In this document: in pieces, positions 13,954 to 23,721 of the stretch
Numbering within the stretch: the first letter of the stretch is position 1
How the letters are laid out: each line of letters begins with the position of its first letter
DNA from: an uncultured Clostridia bacterium
Lineage (GTDB): Bacteria; Bacillota; Clostridia; UBA1381
Assembly: GCA_947623955.1 (NCBI GenBank)
Contig: CANQIP010000004.1
Location: 62,001 to 126,000, forward strand
Reading direction: 5' to 3'
Length of the DNA: 64,000 nucleotides
Made by a program: the position numbers and the translations under genes
Notes under the pieces: model-generated
The model's input: only the letters and a program-made list of their open reading frames with translations
The model's database searches: none
What the model was told of the DNA's origin: nothing

Positions 13954-16254
13954 TCAATTTTCAATCAGTCTCACAGCGGCGACGGTCATATCGTCGAGGA
14001 CGGAGCCGCGGCTTTTTTTGACGGCGGTGTCCATTACGGACTGCGCCATTTCGTCCATTTCGTCGAACGGCTTTTGAATTTCCTTTTTGAGCCAGTCGGT
14101 GCGCGCCGCGCCGTAGCCCGCCTCGCTTATGCCGTCGCTCATCATCAGTATAACGTCGCCGTCGGCGAGCTTTTTCACCTGTCCTTCGACGTTTATACCG
14201 CCCGCGATCCCCGCGGGTAACGACACGGAAAATATCGTCTCGACGTTCGCGCCGTGCATTATCACACTTTCCGCGCTGCCTATCTTAAAAAACTCGCATA
14301 TGCCCGTCATAAGGTCTACGCTCAACAGGTCGATCGTCGAAAAGCTCTCGTCGTCAAGCTTTAAGCACAGCGCGGAGTTGATCATGTCGATCGCCGTTCT
14401 CACGCCGAAACCCGACGTTAAAAACTCGCGCAAAAGCCGCAGCGTCATGCGGCTTTCAGCCATAGCGCGGCTGCCGCTGCCCATACCGTCGGAGATTATT
14501 ATGTACCGCTTGTAATCGCCGGCGGAAAAGCTGTCCGCGCCGTCGCCCGACACCTCGGAAAAGTCGCGGCACGTCTGACGTATCGCGACATCAACGCTGA
14601 ATTTCGCCTTCGAGTAAAACCGCATATACGCGCCCGAACCTTCCTCGTCGTACGCCATCTGCGCGTCGAGGACTTCTTCAAGCACACGCGCGATCAATGC
14701 CTTTTCGGACGGCTTGTTCACTCTCAAAAACACCTCGTACTTACCCTGACCGTCCTCGACGACGTTCACCTCGTACGCCGTTATATCATTTTTGCATAGC
14801 CCGTTCGCAATATCCTCCTCGGCGCGCTCGCGGAAATCGAACCCCTCGGTTATATTGCCCGCCATTTCGTCCATAAGCTCCGCTATCTCGCGGTACTGGC
14901 GCGTCACAAGGTCGCGCGACTCGCACGCCTCCCCCACTCTCACAAGCTGTTTTTTGTAAAGCTCGTACACGTGGTTGAATTCGACGACAAAAAGCTCGGT
15001 GCGTATGCACTTTTCGCGGAACGACGCGGGTACGTTGTCCATCGCGAGTATACCTTTTTCTTCTATTGTGGTGAGCAGGAGCATAATATTTTTATATGTA
15101 AGCCCGAAATCCTTTTGCCAGCATTTTGCCGAATTCGGGCAGCCGTCGCACACGCGGTCGGCTGTTTCGTCGAGCAGCGCGCCGACCTCTTTGCCGTAGG
15201 ATTTGAGCCGTTTTTCGCTTACTTCTTCAAAGCACTCTTCGAGACTTTTAAACGCGTCGGCTGTCTTTTCGAGCCGCATGGTGAGATACTCCTTCACGCG
15301 CACGTCGGGGCTTAACGATTCGAGCTGTATCGTTCGGTTGAAAAACGAGCCGATAATGTTGTGTACGCGGCGCGGCGTGAGCGCGAAAAACGACGCGCCG
15401 AGCGCGACCTCTATTACCGACACGGGGAGTTCAAAGCTGCCGCCGACGTACAGGAACGCAATCGAGCAGCCAGCCATAAAACCGAGGGCCGCGCCGAACC
15501 TGCCGAAACCTTTTAAAATATTGGCACAAATCGCGCTTATGCCGAATATTCCCATGGTCACTATTGCCGACGGCGACGACATCGACGTTAAAAATCCTAT
15601 GCTGAGTCCCCCGCTGCCCGCCGACGTTAATGACGTGTGGTACGCTATGCACAGCACCGCGTACACCGACAGTATATCGGCAAGACTGATGTTGGGCGGG
15701 AACACAATTCCCGAAAGTCCGGTTATCAGAACGCCGACGCTTACCGCCACGCTTATAAGCTCGTCCTGCGGGGCTTTCATGCCGCTGCGGCGGCTCGTGA
15801 CAAATTCCTCCGACTTGCGGAAGATTATGTACATAAGCCCCGAAACAGCCGACTCCACAAGCAGCATAAGAATATCGTAAAACCCTTGGTAGTTGTATAT
15901 GAGATACATTATGCCGCCTATAAGCATCGACGCGGCGCACGCGGCGGCGCTGTAAATATCGCCGTCCTTTTTCCTGACGCGTGAGTATATCCAGTACACA
16001 AGTGCGGCGACGAGATATTTGACGACCGCGCTCCTTCCGCTGCACGTCATCAGCCCTACCGCCATTGAGGCTATACCTATGTAAGCTATGCTTTTATCGA
16101 AACACGCCGCGAAAAACGCCGTGCCGAACGGGAACATTCCCAGCACCGACGCACGCGAGACGAGCAGCAGTATTCCCGTCCTCCACCCGTCGCGCAGCAG
16201 CGGAGCGCGGAGATTTTCAGCGTTTATTTTATCCTTTATATCGGGTTGTGTCAT
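13954..16254 (-). CDS. spoIIE: Stage II sporulation protein E, PP2C-type phosphatase
   Basis: 766 residues, near the usual ~800. The N-terminal ~310 residues contain about ten membrane helices. A central cytoplasmic FtsZ-interaction region with a four-cysteine cluster (CDGC...CW) follows. The C-terminal PP2C domain (~550-766) has ISDGMGSG and MMSDGISEAG metal-binding motifs. It dephosphorylates the anti-anti-sigma factor SpoIIAA at the polar septum and so activates sigma-F in the forespore. The ATG follows GGAGGAATG. Its promoter has the Spo0A-type layout described at 16310-16342. Confidence 0.95.
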   Translation of the reverse strand: MTQPDIKDKINAENLRAPLLRDGWRTGILLLVSRASVLGMFPFGTAFFAACFDKSIAYIGIASMAVGLMTCSGRSAVVKYLVAALVYWIYSRVRKKDGDIYSAAACAASMLIGGIMYLIYNYQGFYDILMLLVESAVSGLMYIIFRKSEEFVTSRRSGMKAPQDELISVAVSVGVLITGLSGIVFPPNISLADILSVYAVLCIAYHTSLTSAGSGGLSIGFLTSMSSPSAIVTMGIFGISAICANILKGFGRFGAALGFMAGCSIAFLYVGGSFELPVSVIEVALGASFFALTPRRVHNIIGSFFNRTIQLESLSPDVRVKEYLTMRLEKTADAFKSLEECFEEVSEKRLKSYGKEVGALLDETADRVCDGCPNSAKCWQKDFGLTYKNIMLLLTTIEEKGILAMDNVPASFREKCIRTELFVVEFNHVYELYKKQLVRVGEACESRDLVTRQYREIAELMDEMAGNITEGFDFRERAEEDIANGLCKNDITAYEVNVVEDGQGKYEVFLRVNKPSEKALIARVLEEVLDAQMAYDEEGSGAYMRFYSKAKFSVDVAIRQTCRDFSEVSGDGADSFSAGDYKRYIIISDGMGSGSRAMAESRMTLRLLREFLTSGFGVRTAIDMINSALCLKLDDESFSTIDLLSVDLMTGICEFFKIGSAESVIMHGANVETIFSVSLPAGIAGGINVEGQVKKLADGDVILMMSDGISEAGYGAARTDWLKKEIQKPFDEMDEMAQSVMDTAVKKSRGSVLDDMTVAAVRLIEN

Positions 16255-16309
16255 TTAAATCATTCCTCCGTCGGACGGCGCAGACTGCCGCCTTATGTAT
16301 AACGGAACA

Positions 16310-16342
16310 ATTATAACACGCCTCACGCGTATTTTTTGTCAT
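16310..16342 (-). promoter_or_regulatory. spoIIE promoter with 21-base spacer
   Basis: On the minus strand ATGACA (16337-16342) and TATAAT (16310-16315) are 21 bases apart instead of 17. The B. subtilis spoIIE promoter, which sigma-A uses only with phosphorylated Spo0A, has the same unusual spacing. Confidence 0.6.
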
Positions 16343-16368
16343 ATACGGTTGTCAAATAATAAAAACAT

Positions 16369-16375
16369 TTCGACA
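16369..16375 (-). promoter_or_regulatory. Spo0A box upstream of spoIIE
   Basis: TGTCGAA on the minus strand, an exact match to the 0A box TGNCGAA, 27 bases before the spoIIE -35. A weaker TGTCAAA lies at 16382-16388, on the -35 of the divergent gene. Confidence 0.55.
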
Positions 16376-16382
16376 GTTTTCT

Positions 16383-16411
16383 TTGACAACGGCGCGCGCG
16401 TATGATATAGT
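16383..16411 (+). promoter_or_regulatory. Sigma-A promoter of the phosphodiesterase gene
   Basis: TTGACA (16383-16388), 17-base spacer, TATAGT (16406-16411), ~30 bases before the start codon. Confidence 0.7.
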
Positions 16412-16441
16412 ATTTTAAACACGTTCCACGGAGAGATAAAT

Positions 16442-16915
16442 ATGAAAAGAATACTGATTTTTTCGGACACGCACGGCTATACCGACCCGTGCATTGAAAT
16501 TATAAACAATTCGCCCAAGCCTTACGCGATAATCCACGCCGGCGACTACACACGCGACGCGGAGGACTTGTCGTACATTTACCCCGACATACCGCTGTAT
16601 TACGTCAAGGGCAACAACGATATGCTCTCGCGCGCCCCGTCCGAGATAACGATTATGGCTGAAGGCGCTAAGATATTCGTAACGCACGGTCACGAGCAGC
16701 GCGTGAAGTACGAGCCGACGCTCACGACGCTTAAAGCCCGCGCCGCAAGGGTGAACCCGTCGCTTGTGATTTTCGGTCACACGCACTCGCCCTACACCGA
16801 GTACTGGGGAAACGCCGTAATACTAAACCCCGGCAGCGTGCGCTATTCAAAAACCTACGCCGTCGCCGAAATCGACAAGGGCAAGGTTACGACGAAAATT
16901 CTTGATATTGAGTGA
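16442..16915 (+). CDS. YfcE/MJ0936-type metallophosphodiesterase
   Basis: 157 residues, the usual length. Metal-binding motifs in order are SDTHG (8-12), GD (near 37), GNND (near 57), THGH (~79-82) and GHTHSPY, all present. These enzymes hydrolyse phosphodiesters with Mn or Ni; the physiological substrate is unknown. The ATG follows ACGGAGAG. Monocistronic and divergent from spoIIE. Confidence 0.9.
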   Translation: MKRILIFSDTHGYTDPCIEIINNSPKPYAIIHAGDYTRDAEDLSYIYPDIPLYYVKGNNDMLSRAPSEITIMAEGAKIFVTHGHEQRVKYEPTLTTLKARAARVNPSLVIFGHTHSPYTEYWGNAVILNPGSVRYSKTYAVAEIDKGKVTTKILDIE

Positions 16916-16962
16916 GATATTCAAATTTTTCCCTTATTTACAAAAAATTTATAAAAAAACAG

Positions 16963-16991
16963 TGGTAATTATTATGAAATTGTGGTACAAT
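16963..16991 (+). promoter_or_regulatory. Candidate promoter of secA
   Basis: Extended -10 element TGGTACAAT (-10 at 16986-16991) with a poor -35 (TGGTAA). The block AATTGTGGTANAATAA recurs upstream of aroE (around 48003-48018), so both may use extended -10 promoters. Confidence 0.4.
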
Positions 16992-17065
16992 AAGGGATAG
17001 TAATGTAAAAATTCGGTTTTGGCGGATTTTTTATTAAGGACAAAAAACAATGAGGAGATATAAGC

Positions 17066-19786
<2,721 letters not shown>

Positions 19787-19819
19787 TGCCGAAAAATTTT
19801 AACCGAAAGAAGTGATAAT

Positions 19820-20939
19820 ATGTTGGAGTACGACGAGTACCGTCTGAGGCTGCAGGGTCTCGAAAAAAGCATAACGGATTTGAGGGATTCACTTTGACAT
19901 CGCATCGGCTCAGGAGGAAATAACAAAGCTTGAAGGCGAGGCTGTCAAGGAAGGCTTTTGGGACGATATGGAAAACTCCCAGAAGGTGCTGCAAAGGACA
20001 AAGCAGCTTAAAGACAAGGTTGGATCATACGAGAACTTAAAGAATAAATGGGAGGACACGCTCGTTCTTATCGACCTCGCGAACGAGGAAAACGACGAGA
20101 GTCTTCTCCCCGAGGTCACGCAGGCGGCGACGGAAATCGAGGAAGAAATCGACAAGATGACGCTCGAAACGCTTTTGTCGGGTCAGTACGACAAGAGCAA
20201 CGCCATCATGACGTTCCACGCGGGCGCGGGCGGCACGGAGGCGCAGGACTGGTGCGAAATGCTTATCAGAATGTACCAGATGTGGGCGCAGAAGAACGGC
20301 TACACGTTCGAGATAGTCGACTCGCTCCCCGGCGACGAGGCGGGCATAAAAAGCTGCTCGGTCGAGATTACGGGTCTTAACGCCTACGGTTACTTAAAGG
20401 CTGAAAAGGGCGTTCACCGCCTTGTGCGCATTTCGCCGTTCAACAGCGCGGGAAAGCGTATGACGTCGTTCGCGTCGGTCGAGGTCATGCCGGAGCTTGA
20501 CGATGATGTCGAGGTTGATATTCGTCCGGAGGACATAAAAATGGAGGCGTTCCGTGCGTCGGGCGCGGGCGGTCAGCATATCAACAAAACCTCGTCGGCT
20601 GTGCGTCTCACGCATATCCCGACAGGTATAGTCGTGTCGTGCCAGACGCAGCGTTCGCAGTTCCAGAACAGGGATTACGCCATGAAGATGCTCAAAGGTA
20701 AGCTTGTCGAGCTTGCGGAGCGAGAGCAGAAGGAAAAAATCTCCGACCTTCAGGGCGTGCAGATGGACAACGGCTGGGGCAGTCAGATACGCTCCTACGT
20801 TTTCCAGCCGTACACCATGGTCAAGGATTTGCGCACAGGCTACGAAATGGGCAACATCGGCGCGGTCATGGACGGCGAGCTTAACGGATTTATAAACGCG
20901 TACCTTAAAGCGGCGAGCCTCGGCACGCTGAGCAAGTAA
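19820..20939 (+). CDS. prfB: Peptide chain release factor 2, with programmed +1 frameshift
   Basis: Two overlapping frames make one protein of ~372 residues. Frame 1 starts at ATG 19820 and meets an in-frame UGA at codon 26 (19895-19897) in the context CTT-TGA-C, with an SD-like AGGGA upstream. A +1 slip continues into the long frame ending at 20939. This is the classical RF2 autoregulatory site: low RF2 slows UGA decoding and favours the shift. The product has the RF2 region ISPFNSAGKR and the catalytic GGQ in SGAGGQHINK. Annotation from an internal start would truncate the N-terminus. Confidence 0.96.
19886..19898 (+). promoter_or_regulatory. prfB programmed frameshift site
   Basis: TTGAGGGATTCACTTTGAC covers the internal SD-like AGGGA and the slip site CTT TGA C; the UGA is 19895-19897. 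Confidence 0.93.
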
Positions 20940-20942
20940 CAC

Positions 20943-20990
20943 GGGGACACTAAAATGGGGACACTAAAGTTTTAGTGTCCCCTGTTTTTA
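20943..20990. repeat. GGGGACACTAAA repeats forming a shared terminator
   Basis: One direct copy at 20943-20954, then an inverted pair at 20957-20982 (GGGGACACTAAA ... TTTAGTGTCCCC) followed by TGTTTTTA. The hairpin can terminate prfB from the left and the GH43 gene from the right. Same repeat family as 23548-23632 and 30013-30117. Confidence 0.85.
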
Positions 20991-20993
20991 TTC

Positions 20994-21938
20994 TTAAATA
21001 TTATTAGGCACGGGTTCGCCGAATATCGGCAAGCCGTTTTCATCGTAGTCAAACGCCTTTGCGCGTGCGTGGCGGTTATTGTCGTCAAGCGGGTCGCCCT
21101 CGGTTTCCTTGTAGCTGCGGCTGTGGTATATCAGAATATCCCTGCCGCCGTCGGTCGTAAAGCTGTTATGACCCGGCCCGTACTGACCCGCGCCGTCGCT
21201 TGACGTAAACACCGGAACGTCGCTCTTGCGCCACGATATGGGATTTAAAAGGTCGCTGTCCTCGTCAGCCCATAGCATACCCATGCAGTAATGGCAGCCT
21301 GTGTCGGACGCGGAGTACGTCACTATCACCTTGCCGTTGCGCCTAAGCACGGCGGGACCTTCGTTTACCTCGAAACGGTGCTTTTCCCAAGGGTACTGCG
21401 GCGTTGTGAGCAGCATGGGCTTTGTTTCGAGCGTCCATGGGTTTTTCATACGCGCCATAAAAAGTTCGGACGGACCGCCGTGGTACATGACCTGCGCCCA
21501 TATTACGTACTGCTTTCCGTCCTTGTGGATAAAACTCGTCATGTCGAGCGAAAAGCTTTCGTGTCCGACGTCTATCTGTCCGAGTTCTTCCCACTTCCCC
21601 GTAATGGGGTTCTCATCGCGGCAGCGCAGAACGTAGGGGCGTATGCTCCACCTGTCCGCGCTTGAACTTGCGGTAAAATATATGTACCACACGCCGTCTA
21701 TGTAGTGGAGCTCGGGCGCCCAGATAAGTCCCGACATTTCGCCCGTCATGTGCTTTTTCCAGACTATGAACGAGTCGGCTGTCAAAAGACCGTTGAGCGT
21801 CCTTGCGCGTCTTATTTCAATGCTGTCGTACTGCGGAATTGTGCCGGTGAAATAGTAGTAGCCGTCGGTGTGGTAATGCACGTATGGGTCGGCGCGCTGG
21901 TACACCAGGGGGCTGTTGTATATCTGCTCTTTGTCCAT
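20994..21938 (-). CDS. Glycoside hydrolase family 43-like protein
   Basis: 314 residues, one five-bladed beta-propeller. Likely catalytic set: general base Asp17 (RADPYVHY), Asp132 (SLDMTSF) and general acid Glu193 (VNEGPAVL), with the family signature IWAPELHYIDGVWYIYF at 72-87. GH43 enzymes remove arabinose or xylose from plant polysaccharides or act on arabinan. No signal peptide, so it would act on imported oligosaccharides. The ATG at 21938 has AAAGGCGG upstream; a longer reading to 22058 has none. Isolated gene, no transporter nearby. Confidence 0.85.
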   Translation of the reverse strand: MDKEQIYNSPLVYQRADPYVHYHTDGYYYFTGTIPQYDSIEIRRARTLNGLLTADSFIVWKKHMTGEMSGLIWAPELHYIDGVWYIYFTASSSADRWSIRPYVLRCRDENPITGKWEELGQIDVGHESFSLDMTSFIHKDGKQYVIWAQVMYHGGPSELFMARMKNPWTLETKPMLLTTPQYPWEKHRFEVNEGPAVLRRNGKVIVTYSASDTGCHYCMGMLWADEDSDLLNPISWRKSDVPVFTSSDGAGQYGPGHNSFTTDGGRDILIYHSRSYKETEGDPLDDNNRHARAKAFDYDENGLPIFGEPVPNNI

Positions 21939-22048
21939 GTGTGATTGTCCGCCTTTCGGAATTTTCAAACATTGTATATGATACCACCAATCGGCGCGTT
22001 TGTAAATGGTTTTTTGAAGAAAAAATTGGGAATTTTTTGGATTTTTAC

Positions 22049-22071
22049 GGGCGAACACGGTTCGCCCCTAC
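22049..22071. repeat. Palindromic repeat, GTAGGGGCG family (short copy)
   Basis: GGGCGAAC-ACGG-TTCGCCCCTAC, a 7-8-bp stem ending in the family's CCCCTAC. Confidence 0.75.
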
Positions 22072-22080
22072 GTCCCGTCA

Positions 22081-22190
22081 GCCTCTCCTTGAGGAGAGGT
22101 GGCATCGCAAAGCGATGACGGAGAGGTGGCAGATGATTTAAATAACCACCTCTCAGTCGCCTTCGGCGACAGCTCCCCTCAAGGGGAGCC
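22081..22190. repeat. Composite palindromic element, CCTCAGTC/CTCCCCT family
   Basis: Left half GCCTCTCCTTGAGGAGAGGTGG ... GACGGAGAGGTGG and right half CCACCTCTCAGTCGCC ... CTCCCCTCAAGGGGAGCC. The halves are in inverted orientation. It fills most of the gap between the GH43 and PdaB-like genes and ends 17 bases from the PdaB-like stop codon. Confidence 0.85.
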
Positions 22191-22206
22191 TTACATAATG
22201 TCTCCC

Positions 22207-22959
22207 CTATCTCGCAAACTGCCTTCCCGTATTATCGACGGTATAATCGCTGCTGTACACAAGTTCTGAAACGGTCACGAGGTCATAATCACATTCGAGC
22301 GCCTCGATGATTTTCGGCAGGATATTGGCGGTGTTTTTCGTACCGGTGTGCAGCAGAATAATATCGCCCGCCTTCGTCTTTTTGACGCACCTGTTATATA
22401 TCGACTCCGCCTCCGCGTCGCCGTAGTCGATACCGTCCACCGACCATTGTATGTACTGTCTGCCGCTGTCCTCTATCGCCTTCACGACCGTGTTGTTGTA
22501 GCCGCCGGACGGTGCGCGCGAAAGGCGCGGCTTAACGCCCGCAGCCTTCCCGATCGCCGCGTCGGCTTTGTCGAGGTCGGCTGTTATTTCCTTCGCGCTT
22601 AAAGCGGTGTAATCGGCGTGGTTGTAGGAATGGTTGCCTATCTCGTGACCCGCGTCGGCAATTTTTTTGAGCGACGCGCCGCATCTCGACGCCCACTCGC
22701 CCGTCACGAAGAACGTCGCCTTACAGCCGTACTCGTCGAGTGTTTTGAGCACAGCGTCAACGTCCTCGTCGCCCCACGCGCAGTCGAACGTGAGCGCGAT
22801 TTTGTTATCGTCACGCTCCACGCTGTATATCGGTATTTCTCTGCCGTTCACATTAAAAACGCTCACTGCCCGCGGCACGGAAAAGCCTATGACAAACGCA
22901 GCCGCAAGCGCGATAGCGGCGATTATGACGTGTTTTAATCTGAATACAAAGAATTTCAC
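22207..22959 (-). CDS. Polysaccharide deacetylase, PdaB-like (sporulation type)
   Basis: 250 residues. An N-terminal membrane anchor (~10-28) is followed by a NodB/CE4 domain. Motif 1 is LTFDCAWGDED (Asp59; PdaB proteins also keep WGDE here), motif 2 HSYNH (His110, His114), motif 3 RAPSGGYN (~149-155), and the later motif ILLHTG (His204). Such proteins deacetylate cell-wall glycans; PdaB is needed for mature spore cortex. The second Asp of the usual TFDD pair is Cys here, so activity should not be assumed. Start is GTG at 22957-22959 with GGGAGG upstream. Confidence 0.85.
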   Translation of the reverse strand: MKFFVFRLKHVIIAAIALAAAFVIGFSVPRAVSVFNVNGREIPIYSVERDDNKIALTFDCAWGDEDVDAVLKTLDEYGCKATFFVTGEWASRCGASLKKIADAGHEIGNHSYNHADYTALSAKEITADLDKADAAIGKAAGVKPRLSRAPSGGYNNTVVKAIEDSGRQYIQWSVDGIDYGDAEAESIYNRCVKKTKAGDIILLHTGTKNTANILPKIIEALECDYDLVTVSELVYSSDYTVDNTGRQFAR

Positions 22960-23027
22960 AGCCGTCGCCTCCCGAAATAGTTGTTTGTACTATTTTATTC
23001 GGCGCGGCGCGCATATATTACGTCAAA

Positions 23028-23546
23028 TCACAAAAGCCACGACGGCAGGTTCTTCTTCGGCTCGGGCTTTTTCTCCGTTTCCGCCTTCTTTGCGGGAACG
23101 GCTTTCTCTGCTGTTTCCGTTTTCTTCACCGTTTTTACCGCGGTCTTTTTCGGCGCGGCTTTCGGTTTTTCGGTCTTCTTCGGCTCGGGCGCGGACGTTT
23201 TGAGGTTCTTAACGCACTCGTCCACTTCTTTTTTCGTTTCAAGCGGCGCGCTGCGGAAACGTCCCTCGAACACCTTTCCCTCTCTGCCGTTTACATTGTT
23301 AAAGTAACGCGCGTAAACGGTCGTGAGCGACTTTACAGCCATGGATATGCCGTTTGACGGCTCTTTTACAGCCATGCGTATCTCGGTTTTCGTTATTTCC
23401 AGTCCGTACACCTTGCCGCCCTCGAATTTTTCAGCCGCGATTTCGGCAAACCTTTTCTTGTCCGCGTCGGTAACGTAAAGCTCGTTTCCGCGCAGCGATA
23501 CGTAGTAGTTGCCGCTTTTGCTAACTTCTCTTGCCTGTCTTGCCAT
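23028..23546 (-). CDS. Degenerate REP-associated (Y1/IS200-like) transposase relative with Lys/Ala/Pro-rich tail
   Basis: 172 residues. Residues 1-115 follow the RAYT fold closely: MARQAREVSKSGNYYVSLRGNE at the start, a KVYGLE...KE strand and EGRFRSAPLE near 94-103. The catalytic H-U-H pair (NHVH in active relatives) is replaced by residues around TEIR (54-57), and the C-terminal helix with the catalytic Tyr is gone. Instead residues ~118-172 form a Lys/Pro/Ala/Glu-rich tail like a histone H1 or HU extension. It cannot cut DNA by the known mechanism, but may still bind the adjacent GGGGACACTAAA repeats. The start codon's SD (AAAGGGGA) is itself part of such a repeat. Confidence 0.75.
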   Translation of the reverse strand: MARQAREVSKSGNYYVSLRGNELYVTDADKKRFAEIAAEKFEGGKVYGLEITKTEIRMAVKEPSNGISMAVKSLTTVYARYFNNVNGREGKVFEGRFRSAPLETKKEVDECVKNLKTSAPEPKKTEKPKAAPKKTAVKTVKKTETAEKAVPAKKAETEKKPEPKKNLPSWLL

Positions 23547-23547
23547 T

Positions 23548-23632
23548 TTTAGTGTCCCCTTTCATTTGTTTTTAGTGTCCCCGGTTTACTTTTATGTCCC
23601 CATTATATCATATTTTCGGCGGGGACACTAAA
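23548..23632. repeat. GGGGACACTAAA repeat cluster next to the transposase-like gene
   Basis: Copies in the TTTAGTGTCCCC orientation at 23548-23559 and 23571-23582, a shortened one at 23591-23601, and one inverted copy at 23621-23632. They overlap the start region of the RAYT-like gene and could fold into alternative hairpins. Confidence 0.88.
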
Positions 23633-23721
23633 ACATTTTTATTACAATTCAAAGACACGCTTGTAATAAAGCGGCAGCGCGCGGAATAATTATTATTCAT
23701 GAAATAACGGAGGGGCGGACT

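Noticed and set aside
23028-23546. Active IS200/IS605 insertion sequence
   Set aside because: The catalytic histidines and tyrosine region are missing and no left/right ends of an IS element or TnpB gene are present.
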